Source of the DNA: Bradyrhizobium sp. MOS003
GTDB lineage: Bacteria > Pseudomonadota > Alphaproteobacteria > Rhizobiales > Xanthobacteraceae
DNA length: 64,000 nt
Direction of reading: 5' to 3'
Assembly (NCBI RefSeq): GCF_003020125.1
Contig: NZ_PYFW01000001.1
Location: forward strand, 1,984,001 to 2,048,000
Shown here: positions 1-8,213 of the stretch, in pieces
Position numbering within the stretch: the first letter of the stretch is position 1
Layout: each line of letters begins with the position of its first letter
Notes under the pieces: model-generated
What the model saw: only the letters and a program-made list of their open reading frames with translations
The model's database searches: none
Told to the model about the DNA's origin: nothing
Position numbers and translations under genes: made by a program

Positions 1-425
1 AGCAGGTCGGCCGCCGCGGCAACGTGCTGTTCGTCAACGACTCCAAGGGCACCAACGCCGACGCTACCGCGCACGCGTTGTCGTCCTTTGCCGACATCTT
101 CTGGATCGCCGGCGGCAAGCCCAAGGCCGGCGGCATCACTGGCCTGACCGGCTTCTTCCCGCGCATCCGCAAGGCCTATCTGATCGGCGAGGCCGCGCAG
201 GAGTTTTCGGGAACGCTCGGCACGGTGGCGCATGAGATCAGCCAAACCCTCGACGTCGCCGTCGAGCACGCCGCGCGCGATGCGGAAGCATCGGGCCTCA
301 CCGATGCGGTCGTTCTGTTGTCGCCGGCATGCGCCTCTTTCGACCAGTACCGCAATTTCGAGATCCGCGGCGCCAAGTTCCGCGATCTGGTGCAGGCGCT
401 GCCGGGTGTGAAGCCGGTGGTGTGA
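1..425 (+). CDS. murD: UDP-N-acetylmuramoylalanine--D-glutamate ligase, C-terminal part
   Basis: This is the 3' end of a cytoplasmic Mur ligase that adds D-glutamate to UDP-MurNAc-L-Ala in peptidoglycan precursor synthesis. The reading frame is open from the window edge, so the true start lies outside. The visible part is the C-terminal ligase domain. It contains the MurD-type [10 protein letters not shown] segment, which contacts the amino-acid substrate, and ends with the typical [19 protein letters not shown] stretch. The family usually has about 450 residues; roughly 140 are seen here. The next cell-wall gene, ftsW, follows after one intruding gene whose GTG start overlaps this stop codon. 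Identity is secure from the C-terminal motifs and the dcw context. Confidence 0.96.
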   Translation, partial: QVGRRGNVLFVNDSKGTNADATAHALSSFADIFWIAGGKPKAGGITGLTGFFPRIRKAYLIGEAAQEFSGTLGTVAHEISQTLDVAVEHAARDAEASGLTDAVVLLSPACASFDQYRNFEIRGAKFRDLVQALPGVKPVV

Positions 426-877
426 GCGTGAACCGGTATCGGGCGCAAGTCTCTCTCAAACTGAAACATCCGACCCGCGATCTTTCGCGTGTGTGCAAGG
501 CTCTTGGATTGGAGCCAAAACACATTTGGAAGATGGGGGATGAACGACGAACCCCGAAGGGAAATCCGCTTGGGGGCAACCGTGACAGCTCTTACTGTTT
601 AATTGAACTTGGGCCTACCTCACGAAAATCATTGGCGAAGAAAATCGAGTCCGCGCTGGGGCGGCTTCAGAGTCACCGAGCGCTGCTACGGAGGCTGTCA
701 TCCACGGGTGGGAAGGTAACTTTTTCTGTCGGATGGTTCCTTGACGAACATTCAGGCGAAACATTCAGCGGCGACTCACTGAAGTCGATGGCCCGCCTGC
801 AAATCGGATTAGAGCTGCACGCCTACCTGCCTGATGCGAACGAGCCCCTTAGATCAAAGCCTATCTCGAAAAGATAA
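422..877 (+). CDS. DUF4279 domain-like protein inserted in the dcw cluster
   Basis: This small soluble protein of about 151 residues has no signal peptide or membrane segment. I place the start at the GTG that overlaps the murD stop (GTGTGA); a second in-frame GTG lies two codons on. The layout fits the DUF4279 family, whose function is unknown: an N-terminal beta strand, a helix reading [20 protein letters not shown], a charged KGNPLGG turn, a SSYCLIEL strand, a long helix, and a final strand with [12 protein letters not shown]. The base composition is visibly less GC-rich than in murD or ftsW, with AT-rich codons such as TTA, AAA and ATT. That suggests recent acquisition. The family call rests on pattern only and no partner gene is seen. 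Co-transcription with the dcw genes is an inference from the overlap. Confidence 0.7.
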   Translation: MSVNRYRAQVSLKLKHPTRDLSRVCKALGLEPKHIWKMGDERRTPKGNPLGGNRDSSYCLIELGPTSRKSLAKKIESALGRLQSHRALLRRLSSTGGKVTFSVGWFLDEHSGETFSGDSLKSMARLQIGLELHAYLPDANEPLRSKPISKR

Positions 878-948
878 CGGCCTTCTTAACCACCCGGTAA
901 CCAACCTCGGCGACCAATGGACCGACCTCTGTCCGAAAGCGGCCGCCC

Positions 949-2100
949 ATGCTCTCCCGTGAAGAACGCACCCCCTTTTCCGAGTGGTGGTGGACCGTCG
1001 ATAAGCCGCTGATGGGCGCGATCCTGGCGCTGATGCTGACCGGTGTGATCCTGTCGTTGGCGGCGAGTCCGCCGGTTGCGACCCGGATCGGGCTCGATCC
1101 CTTCCACTTCTTCAGCCGCCACGTGATGTTCCTGCTCCCGTCGTGCCTCGTGCTGCTCGGGGTGTCCTTCCTGTCGCCGCGCGCGATCCGCCGCTCGGCC
1201 CTGATCATCTTCGCGGCGAGCATCATCCTGATCGTGCTGACGCTCGCGATCGGTCCTGAAGTGAAGGGCTCGCGGCGCTGGATCACGCTGCTCGGCGTCA
1301 ACATCCAGGCCTCCGAAATCGCAAAACCCTCCTTCGTCGTCATCGCCGCCTGGCTGTTCGCGGAATCGACCAAGCGGCCGGAGATGCCGGCGACCTCGAT
1401 GGCCGTGGTGCTGCTGCTGATGCTGGTCGCGCTGCTGGTGATGGAGCCGGATTTCGGCCAGACCATGCTGATCCTGATGGTGTGGGGCTCGCTGTTCTTC
1501 ATCGCGGGCATGCGCATGATCTGGGTGTTCGGGCTGGCGGGCCTCGGCGCGGCCGGCCTGTTCAGCGCCTATCTGTTCGTCCCGCACGTGGCGGGGCGCA
1601 TCAAGCGCTTCATGAATCCGGCCTCCGGCGACACGTTCCAGGTCGATACCGCCATGGAAGCCTTCTACAACGGCGGCTGGTTCGGCCTTGGGCCGGGCGA
1701 GGGCATCGCCAAGCGCAGCCTGCCCGACAGTCACACCGACTTCGTGTTCGCGGTCGCCGCCGAAGAGTTCGGCATCATCCTGTGCCTCGCCATGCTGGCG
1801 CTGTTCGCCTTCGTCGTGATCCGCACGCTGTCGCGCGCCTATGCCAACGAGGACATGTTCTCGCGCTTTGCGGCGTCCGGACTTGCGATCCTGTTTGGCG
1901 TGCAGGCCGCGATCAACATGTCGGTGAACCTCCAGCTGATCCCCGCCAAGGGTATGACGCTGCCGTTCATCTCCTATGGCGGCTCCTCGATCGTGTCACT
2001 CGCCTACGGCGTCGGTATGATGCTCGCGCTGACACGGCTGCGCCCGCGCACCGAGGTCGAGGCCAGCGGCCATGCCGACGCAATGCGGAGTTACGCGTAA
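949..2100 (+). CDS. ftsW: Lipid II polymerase/flippase of the divisome FtsW
   Basis: This SEDS-family inner-membrane protein of 383 residues works with a class B penicillin-binding protein to make septal peptidoglycan. It has about ten hydrophobic segments, beginning near residue 23. The SEDS signature is near the C-terminus (PFISYGGSS, residues about 340-348), and the RFMNPASGD and DFVFAVAAEEFG loops are typical of FtsW/RodA. Its place between murD and murG argues for FtsW over RodA. The short hydrophilic N-terminus and length match alphaproteobacterial FtsW. A palindromic repeat separates it from murG. Confidence 0.96.
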   Translation: MLSREERTPFSEWWWTVDKPLMGAILALMLTGVILSLAASPPVATRIGLDPFHFFSRHVMFLLPSCLVLLGVSFLSPRAIRRSALIIFAASIILIVLTLAIGPEVKGSRRWITLLGVNIQASEIAKPSFVVIAAWLFAESTKRPEMPATSMAVVLLLMLVALLVMEPDFGQTMLILMVWGSLFFIAGMRMIWVFGLAGLGAAGLFSAYLFVPHVAGRIKRFMNPASGDTFQVDTAMEAFYNGGWFGLGPGEGIAKRSLPDSHTDFVFAVAAEEFGIILCLAMLALFAFVVIRTLSRAYANEDMFSRFAASGLAILFGVQAAINMSVNLQLIPAKGMTLPFISYGGSSIVSLAYGVGMMLALTRLRPRTEVEASGHADAMRSYA

Positions 2101-2104
2101 TTTT

Positions 2105-2184
2105 CGTCATTGCCAGCGTAGCGAAGCAATCCAGAATCCCTCTGCGGGGACAGTCTGGATTGCTTCGCTGCGCTCGCAATGACG
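2105..2184. repeat. 80-bp palindromic repeat, family A
   Basis: The element begins CGTCATTGCCAGCGTAGCG and ends with the near-perfect reverse complement CGCTGCGCTCGCAATGACG. A second inner arm, GAAGCAATCCAGA, pairs with TCTGGATTGCTTC. Transcribed RNA would fold into a long hairpin. A second copy of the same length lies at 17864-17943. It fills most of the 109-bp gap between ftsW and murG, so it sits inside the dcw transcription unit and may affect mRNA stability or read-through. No coding capacity is apparent. Confidence 0.9.
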
Positions 2185-2209
2185 GCGGAGGCCTTGTAAA
2201 AGGGCACTT

Positions 2210-3310
2210 ATGGACACTTCCCCCCTGATTCTTCTCGCCGCGGGCGGTACCGGCGGTCATCTGTTTCCGGCCGAGGCGCTCGGCGTCGAGCTGATCCGGC
2301 GCGGCTTCCGCGTCCGCCTCGTCACCGACGAGCGCGCGCTGCGCTATAGCGGGCTGTTCACCAAGGACATGATCGACGTCGTCGCGAGCGAGACCGCGCG
2401 GGGCCGCAATCCGCTCCAGCTCGCCTATGCCGGCCTCACGCTCGCCGCCGGTACGCTCTCTGCCTACAAGTTGATCAAGCGGTTGAAGCCTGTCGCCGTC
2501 GTCGGCTTTGGCGGCTATCCGACGCTGCCGCCGCTGGTCGCGGCCAAATTCGCCGGCGTGCCCGGCATTATCCACGACGCCAATGCCGTGCTCGGCCGCG
2601 CCAACAGGTTTCTGTCGAGCCGCGTGCGCGCCATCGCGACGTCCTTGCCCGGCGTGCTCGATCGCGATCCCGCACTCTCAGGAAAGACCACGACGGTCGG
2701 CACACCGATGCGGCCCGCGGTGCTCGCCGCGGCTGCCATGCCTTATGCCGCGCCCGAGGTGAACGGTCCGCTGCGCCTGCTCGTCGTTGGCGGCAGCCAG
2801 GGCGCGCGCATCATGGCTGACATCGTGCCGGGCGCGATCGAGCGGCTCGAGCCTGCCCTGTGGAGCCGGCTGATCCTCACCCAGCAGGTGCGCGACGAGG
2901 ACATGGCGCGCGTGCGCGCGGTCTACGACAGGCTCAAGATCCAGGTGGAGCTGGCGCCGTTCTTCACCGATTTGCCGGCGCGGCTCGCCTCCAACCATCT
3001 CGTGGTATCGCGCTCCGGCGCCGGCACAGTCGCCGAACTCGCGGCAATCGGCCGGCCCTCGATCCTGGTGCCGTTGCCGGGGTCGATCGACCAGGATCAG
3101 TTCGCCAATGCCGGCGTGCTGGTCAAGGTCGACGGCGCGATCCGCATCCCGCAGACCGAGTTCAGCTCCGACCGGCTGGCCTCCGAAATTTCCGCCTTCG
3201 CCGCCGAGCCCGCGCGCCTCGCCGCCATGGCCGCAGCCGCGAAGGGGGCAGGTCGGCTCGACGCCGCCGAGCGGCTGGCCGATCTCGTGGTCAAAGTCGC
3301 GGGAATCTGA
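2210..3310 (+). CDS. murG: UDP-GlcNAc:lipid I N-acetylglucosaminyltransferase MurG
   Basis: This peripheral membrane GT28 glycosyltransferase of 366 residues converts lipid I to lipid II on the inner face of the membrane. The N-terminal Gly-rich loop AAGGTGGHLFPAEAL (residues about 10-24) binds the acceptor. VGFGGYPTLPPLVAA is the second Gly-rich loop. The C-terminal donor domain has VVGGSQGARIM and RSGAGTVAELAAIGRPSILVP, the UDP-GlcNAc signature. Length and motif order are normal. It lies between ftsW and murC with a palindromic repeat on either side. Confidence 0.97.
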   Translation: MDTSPLILLAAGGTGGHLFPAEALGVELIRRGFRVRLVTDERALRYSGLFTKDMIDVVASETARGRNPLQLAYAGLTLAAGTLSAYKLIKRLKPVAVVGFGGYPTLPPLVAAKFAGVPGIIHDANAVLGRANRFLSSRVRAIATSLPGVLDRDPALSGKTTTVGTPMRPAVLAAAAMPYAAPEVNGPLRLLVVGGSQGARIMADIVPGAIERLEPALWSRLILTQQVRDEDMARVRAVYDRLKIQVELAPFFTDLPARLASNHLVVSRSGAGTVAELAAIGRPSILVPLPGSIDQDQFANAGVLVKVDGAIRIPQTEFSSDRLASEISAFAAEPARLAAMAAAAKGAGRLDAAERLADLVVKVAGI

Positions 3311-3340
3311 GCCGAAGCGGACCGATTTTCGTATTTTTGC

Positions 3341-3492
3341 CGTCATGGCCGGCCTTGTCACATGAAGTCGGATTTATCCGACTTCGCACTTTCAAAGGGA
3401 ACGGCGCTCGGTATACCGAGTGCCTATGCATCCACGTCTTGCATGAAGTAGCTTGGGATTCGTGGATGGCCGGGACAAGCCCGGTCATGACG
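3341..3492. repeat. 152-bp palindromic repeat, family B
   Basis: The ends are inverted: CGTCATGGCCGGCCTTGTC on the left, and GGACAAGCCCGGTCATGACG on the right, whose reverse complement is CGTCATGACCGGGCTTGTCC. Inner palindromes (GAAGTCGGATTTATCCGACTTC and CTCGGTATACCGAG) make this a compound element. It occupies most of the 202-bp murG-murC gap. The termini resemble those of the 90-bp element inside uvrD at 47392-47481, so I assign them to one family. There is no open frame of note. Confidence 0.88.
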
Positions 3493-3512
3493 ACGGAACC
3501 ACGGGATAAGCC

Positions 3513-4913
3513 ATGAGACTGCCGCGCGAGATCGGACCCATCCACTTCGTCGGGATCGGCGGGATCGGCATGAGCGGCATCGCCGAGGTGCTGGTCAATC
3601 TCGGCTACGCCGTGCAGGGCTCGGACGCTTCCGACAATTACAATCTCGACCGCCTCCGCAAGAAGGGCGCCAAGGTTTCCGTCGGCCACAAGGCCGAGAA
3701 CGTCGACGGTGCCGAGGTCGTCGTGGTCTCGACCGCGATCAAGCGCGACAATCCGGAATTGATGGCGGCGCGCGAACGTCGCATTCCCGTGGTGCGCCGC
3801 GCCGAGATGCTGGCCGAGCTGATGCGGCTGAAGAGCTGCGTCGCGATCGCCGGCACGCACGGCAAGACCACGACGACCACGATGGTCGCAACGCTGCTCG
3901 ATGCCGGCGGGCTGGATCCCACCGTGATCAACGGCGGCATCATCAACGCCTACGGATCCAACGCGCGGTTAGGGGCCGGCGACTGGATGGTGGTGGAAGC
4001 CGACGAGAGCGACGGCACGTTCCTGAAGCTGCCGACCGAGGTCGCGATCGTCACCAATGTCGACCCCGAACATCTCGATCATTTCAAGACCTTCGAGGCC
4101 GTGCAGGACGCCTTCCGACATTTCGTCGAGAACCTGCCGTTCTACGGCTTCGCCGTGATGTGCATCGATCATCCCGTGGTGCAGAGCCTGGTCGGCAGGA
4201 TTGAGGATCGTCGCATCATCACTTACGGCGAGAATCCGCAGGCCGATGCGCGGCTCGTCGACCTGACCGCAGGCGGCGGTGGTTCGAAATTCAAGGTCGT
4301 CATCCGCGATAAGGCCGGCACCGAGCATGAGATCGCCGACCTTTCGCTGCCGATGCCCGGCCGTCATAACGCGTCGAACGCGACGGCCGCAATCGCCGTT
4401 GCACACGCGCTCGGCGTTTCCGACGATAAGATCCGCAGCGCCATGGCCGGCTTCGGTGGCGTCAAGCGCCGCTTCACCAAGACCGGCGAGTGGAACGGCG
4501 TCACCGTCATCGACGATTACGGCCATCACCCCGTCGAGATCGCAGCGGTGCTGAAGGCGGCGCGCGATTCCTACAACGGCAAGGTGATCGCCGTGGTGCA
4601 GCCGCATCGCTACACCCGCCTGCAATCGCTGTTCGAGGAATTCTGCACCTGCTTCAACGACGCCGATGCGGTCATCGTCGCCGACGTCTATGCCGCGGGC
4701 GAAGCGCCGATCGAAGGCATTGACCGCGACCATTTCGTGACGGGCCTGCGCGCCCATGGCCATCGCGAGGTTGTCCCGTTGCCGGGCGCGACGGAGCTCG
4801 CGGGCATCGTCAAGGGATTGGCGAAGTCCGGCGATCTCGTCGTGTGCTTGGGTGCGGGTAACATCACGCAATGGGCGTATGCGCTGCCGGACGAATTGAA
4901 GGCGCTGGGGTAG
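3513..4913 (+). CDS. murC: UDP-N-acetylmuramate--L-alanine ligase MurC
   Basis: This cytoplasmic Mur ligase of 466 residues attaches L-Ala to UDP-MurNAc using ATP. The N-terminal Rossmann domain carries [15 protein letters not shown] (residues about 13-27). The ATP-binding P-loop is [10 protein letters not shown] (114-123). The central-domain motif EADESDGTF and the segment [12 protein letters not shown] follow, and the C-terminal domain has [10 protein letters not shown], which is diagnostic of MurC. Length is typical. It ends four bases before the murB GTG start, so the two are very probably translated from one message. Confidence 0.97.
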   Translation: MRLPREIGPIHFVGIGGIGMSGIAEVLVNLGYAVQGSDASDNYNLDRLRKKGAKVSVGHKAENVDGAEVVVVSTAIKRDNPELMAARERRIPVVRRAEMLAELMRLKSCVAIAGTHGKTTTTTMVATLLDAGGLDPTVINGGIINAYGSNARLGAGDWMVVEADESDGTFLKLPTEVAIVTNVDPEHLDHFKTFEAVQDAFRHFVENLPFYGFAVMCIDHPVVQSLVGRIEDRRIITYGENPQADARLVDLTAGGGGSKFKVVIRDKAGTEHEIADLSLPMPGRHNASNATAAIAVAHALGVSDDKIRSAMAGFGGVKRRFTKTGEWNGVTVIDDYGHHPVEIAAVLKAARDSYNGKVIAVVQPHRYTRLQSLFEEFCTCFNDADAVIVADVYAAGEAPIEGIDRDHFVTGLRAHGHREVVPLPGATELAGIVKGLAKSGDLVVCLGAGNITQWAYALPDELKALG

Positions 4914-4917
4914 GGCA

Positions 4918-5838
4918 GTGGGATTTCCCGACATCACGCCCGATCTCAAAGCCGCAATGCCGGACCTTCGTGGCCGCCTGCTCGCCAACCAGTTACTGGC
5001 CGAACTGACCTGGTTTCGCGTCGGTGGTCCTGCGCAGGTGCTGTTCACGCCGGCGGATGAGGACGATCTCGCTTATTTCCTCGCGCATCTTGCGCCCGAC
5101 ATTCCCGTCTATGTCGTCGGCGTCGGCTCCAATCTCATTGTGCGCGACGGCGGCATTGCGGGCGTCGTGATCCGCCTGGCACCGCGCGCCTTCGGCGAGA
5201 CGAGCGCGAGCGGCGACATCGTCACCGCCGGCGCTGCCGCGCTCGACAAGCGCGTGTCGGAAGTGGCGGCGTCCGCCAATATCGGCGGGCTGGAATTCTA
5301 TTTCGGCATTCCCGGCACCATCGGCGGCGCATTGCGCATGAATGCCGGCGCCAATGGCGGCGAGACCAAGGATGTGCTGGTCGAGGCGCGCGGCGTCGGG
5401 CGCGACGGCACGAAGCACGTCTTCTCCAACGCCGACATGAAGTTCGTCTATCGCAACAGCGGCGTCGATTCCTCCATCATCTTCACGTCCGCGCGCTTTC
5501 GCGGCGAGATCAGGGACGCGGAGGCGATCCGCGCACGCATGGCGGAGGTGCAGACCCATCGCGAGACCGCGCAGCCGATCCGCGAGAAGACCGGCGGCTC
5601 GACCTTCAAGAACCCGCCCGGCCATTCCGCCTGGAAGTTGATCGACGCCGCCGGCTGCCGCGGCTTGCGCGTCGGCGGCGCACAGGTGTCGGAGATGCAC
5701 TGCAATTTCCTGATCAACATGGGCGATGCCACCGCGCACGATATCGAGACGCTGGGCGAGACCGTGCGTGAACGCGTGAAGGCGAATTCCGGAATTGAGC
5801 TACACTGGGAAATCAAGCGGATCGGAATTCCCGGTTAA
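4918..5838 (+). CDS. murB: UDP-N-acetylenolpyruvoylglucosamine reductase MurB
   Basis: This FAD- and NADPH-dependent enzyme of 306 residues reduces enolpyruvyl-UDP-GlcNAc to UDP-MurNAc. The start is a GTG only four bases after the murC stop. FAD contacts are visible at [13 protein letters not shown] (residues about 67-79) and the [20 protein letters not shown] loop (130-149). The proton-donor serine is S228 in [12 protein letters not shown], and the C-terminal catalytic glutamate is E298 in HWEIK. The short form without the long tyrosine loop and the FVYRNS motif indicate a type II MurB, as usual in alphaproteobacteria. Confidence 0.97.
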   Translation: MGFPDITPDLKAAMPDLRGRLLANQLLAELTWFRVGGPAQVLFTPADEDDLAYFLAHLAPDIPVYVVGVGSNLIVRDGGIAGVVIRLAPRAFGETSASGDIVTAGAAALDKRVSEVAASANIGGLEFYFGIPGTIGGALRMNAGANGGETKDVLVEARGVGRDGTKHVFSNADMKFVYRNSGVDSSIIFTSARFRGEIRDAEAIRARMAEVQTHRETAQPIREKTGGSTFKNPPGHSAWKLIDAAGCRGLRVGGAQVSEMHCNFLINMGDATAHDIETLGETVRERVKANSGIELHWEIKRIGIPG

Positions 5839-5860
5839 CCTGGACAGGCGACGACAGAAC

Positions 5861-6847
5861 ATGCGCATCACCATCCTCTTCGGCGGCACCAACCGCGAGC
5901 GTCTGGTTTCGGTCGCCTCGGCCCAGGCCCTGCATCAGGCGTTGCCCGAGGCCGATCTGTGGTGGTGGGACGTCGAGGACAAGGTGCACGCCGTTCAGTC
6001 GAAGCAACTGCTCGAACATGCCCGCCCCTTCGAGGACGAGTTCAAGCCCGGCACATCAGGCATCCAGCTGGAGCAGGCGCTCGATCAGGCCAAAGCTGAG
6101 GATCGCGTGCTGGTGCTCGGCCTGCATGGCGGGCGCGCCGAGAACGGCGAATTGCAGGTGATGTGCGAAGCGCGCGGCGTACCCTTCACCGGCTCGGGTT
6201 CGGCCTCCTCGCATCTGGCCTTCGACAAGATCGCGGCCAAGCATTTCGCCGCGCTCGGCGGGGTGACGCCGCCGGCAAACATTGCGCTCGACAACCTCGA
6301 CGAGGCCTTCGCCGAATACGGCAGGCTGATCGCAAAGCCGGCCAGGGACGGCTCGAGCTATGGCCTGATCTTCGTCAATGCCAAGCAGGATCTCGTCGCC
6401 GTCCGCAACGCGGCCAAGCACGAAGAGTATGTGATCGAGCCCTATATCGCCGGCGTCGAAGCGACCTGCGGCGTGCTGGAGCGTACCGATGGTTCGATCA
6501 TCTCGCTGCCACCGATCGAGATCATTCCGGGTGAGGGCAATTTCGACTACGCCGCAAAATATCTCCTGAAGTCGACCCAGGAGATCTGCCCCGGGCGCTT
6601 CTCACCCGAGATCACCGCTGCGCTGAAGGCGCAGGCGATGCTGGCGCACCGCGCGATGTCCTGCACCGGCTATTCCCGGTCGGACTTCATCGTCTCGGAC
6701 AGGGGCCTCGTTTATCTCGAAACCAACACGCTGCCCGGATTGACCAAGTCCTCGCTCTACCCCAAGGCGCTGAAAGCCGAGGGCATCGAGTTTGTTGACT
6801 TCCTGCGGGGCCTGGTCGAGCTCGCCGGGCGGGGCGTACGAAAATAG
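5861..6847 (+). CDS. ddl: D-alanine--D-alanine ligase
   Basis: This ATP-grasp enzyme joins two D-alanines for the peptidoglycan pentapeptide. I chose the ATG at 5861, 22 bases after murB, because the protein then opens directly with the N-terminal strand and Gly-loop MRITILFGGTNRER; upstream in-frame codons lie inside murB. The protein has 328 residues. The LHGG loop, KPARDGSSYGL and the C-terminal ETNTLPGLTKSS Mg/substrate segment are clear Ddl features. The N-terminal motif is unusual: GGTNRERLVSVAS replaces the common GG-S-EREVSL-SG, so this is a divergent subgroup. Its place in the dcw cluster supports the function. Confidence 0.92.
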   Translation: MRITILFGGTNRERLVSVASAQALHQALPEADLWWWDVEDKVHAVQSKQLLEHARPFEDEFKPGTSGIQLEQALDQAKAEDRVLVLGLHGGRAENGELQVMCEARGVPFTGSGSASSHLAFDKIAAKHFAALGGVTPPANIALDNLDEAFAEYGRLIAKPARDGSSYGLIFVNAKQDLVAVRNAAKHEEYVIEPYIAGVEATCGVLERTDGSIISLPPIEIIPGEGNFDYAAKYLLKSTQEICPGRFSPEITAALKAQAMLAHRAMSCTGYSRSDFIVSDRGLVYLETNTLPGLTKSSLYPKALKAEGIEFVDFLRGLVELAGRGVRK

Positions 6848-7196
6848 TTAGGACTGGTTAACGGCCAAGCGGTCGAAACGGCCCAGTTTGGGGTCCAAAA
6901 CCGGTAAAATGCCGGACATCGCGGCACAAATGCCTCACATGGCGGGGCAAAAAGCATTCCGCGTTAACGAACTTTACCTTTTGTTTACCAGGACGTCCGA
7001 AGGTTAACGCTGGCGGCGCATATGGCGTTTTGGCTGCCGGCGCGCGAGCTGTTGTGGGTGATGTCACCTCCAGCGCACGCTTTAATGGGGAAAGGCTTCA
7101 TCTGCTGAAGACCAGCACCCGGCCCGGCAAGACCGAGACGTCATGTTCGCCAGGACCCGCGCGATGTCGCGGGCAAACTGTTGACGAGCTCGTGCA
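6848..7196 (+). promoter_or_regulatory. Gene-free stretch upstream of ftsQ, likely ftsQAZ promoter region
   Basis: The 349 bases between ddl and ftsQ contain no convincing gene. A locally AT-rich patch at about 6958-7010 has GTTAAC at 6963, two TTTACC hexamers 11 bases apart, and GGTTAAC at about 7002. The GTTTACC and GGTTAAC pair is roughly inverted. TTAA-type half sites recall CtrA boxes, and CtrA controls ftsQA in Caulobacter, but the TTAA-N7-TTAAC spacing is not met exactly. A promoter for division genes here is an inference from the gap, composition and position. Confidence 0.4.
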
Positions 7197-8213
7197 ATGG
7201 ATGGAGCAGGAAGCCTCACCCGGTCGCTTTTCAGATCGCTGAGGCCCCAAGCTGACCTGAAGGCGGCCGCTGTCGGAGCGGTCGTGCTTCTGCGCGAGTG
7301 GCTGCAGGACAGGCGTGCCGAGCAGCGCGCGGCCGCCAAGGACAAGATCAAGGCCAAGGCCGTCGTCGAGCGCGAGCCGCCGCCGCGCGTGGTCGCGCTG
7401 ATCGAGCGCTATCTGCCGCGCCGGGTCGGGATCACCATGACCGTGCTGCTGCTGATCGGAAGCTGCAGTTTCGGCATCGTCAAGGGCGGCCATCTCCAGG
7501 ATTTCATCACCGCAGTCAGCGATGCCCGCAACGCGCTGGCCAATTCCGCCGGCTTCCGCATCACCTCCGTCGTGATCAACGGCCGCAAGCAGCTCAGCCA
7601 GGACGAGATCCTGGCGATCGGCGGCGTCAGCGGCCGTTCCTCGCTGCTGTTCCTCGATGCCGACGGCGTGCGCGACAAGCTCAAGGCCAATCCGTGGATT
7701 GCGGACGCGACCGTGCTGAAGCTCTATCCGGGCCAGCTGATGATCGAGCTCACCGAGCGCAAGGCGTTCGCGCTGTGGCAGGAGGCCGGCCGGCTCTCCG
7801 TCATCGCCGATGACGGCGCCGTGCTCGAGCCCTATGTGTCTCGGCGCTTCCTGTCGCTGCCGCTCGTGGTCGGCAAGGGCGCCGACACCCAGGCCCGCGA
7901 TTTCCTCGCTCTGCTGGCGCGTTATCCGCAGGTCAATTCGATCACCAAGGCCGCGATCTTCGTCGGCGAGCGCCGCTGGAATTTGAGGCTCAAGGACGGT
8001 CTCGACATCCGTCTGCCCGAACAGGACGTCGGCAACGCGCTGGCGATGCTGTCCAAGCTCGACAAGGAGGACAGGCTGTTCTCGCGCGACATCGTCGCCG
8101 TCGACATGCGCCTGCCCGATCGCCTGGTGGTGCAGCTGTCCGAGGACGCCGCCAAGGCGCGCGAGGAGCTGTTCAAGGACAAGAAGAAAAAGAAGGCCGG
8201 GGATTCCGCATGA
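7197..8213 (+). CDS. ftsQ: Cell division protein FtsQ
   Basis: This bitopic inner-membrane divisome protein of 338 residues connects early and late division proteins. It has a basic cytoplasmic N-terminus of about 76 residues, one membrane segment (VGITMTVLLLIGSCSFGIV, about 77-95), a periplasmic POTRA domain (about 118-190, FRITSVVINGRKQLSQDEI onward) and the FtsQ beta domain with LMIELTERKAFALWQ. The long charged N-terminus and a lysine-rich C-terminal tail (KDKKKKKAG) fit alphaproteobacterial FtsQ. Its stop overlaps the ftsA ATG by four bases (ATGA), which suggests translational coupling. Confidence 0.96.
   Translation: MDGAGSLTRSLFRSLRPQADLKAAAVGAVVLLREWLQDRRAEQRAAAKDKIKAKAVVEREPPPRVVALIERYLPRRVGITMTVLLLIGSCSFGIVKGGHLQDFITAVSDARNALANSAGFRITSVVINGRKQLSQDEILAIGGVSGRSSLLFLDADGVRDKLKANPWIADATVLKLYPGQLMIELTERKAFALWQEAGRLSVIADDGAVLEPYVSRRFLSLPLVVGKGADTQARDFLALLARYPQVNSITKAAIFVGERRWNLRLKDGLDIRLPEQDVGNALAMLSKLDKEDRLFSRDIVAVDMRLPDRLVVQLSEDAAKAREELFKDKKKKKAGDSA

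Noticed and set aside
886-1734. Long minus-strand frames opposite ftsW
   Set aside because: Their translations are Arg/His/Gln/Asp-rich and low in hydrophobic pattern, as expected of shadows opposite GC-rich genes. ftsW motifs prove the plus strand is coding.
7030-7242. A 70-codon plus-strand frame before ftsQ
   Set aside because: No ribosome site, it overlaps the ftsQ start and has no recognisable pattern. The region is better explained as a promoter.
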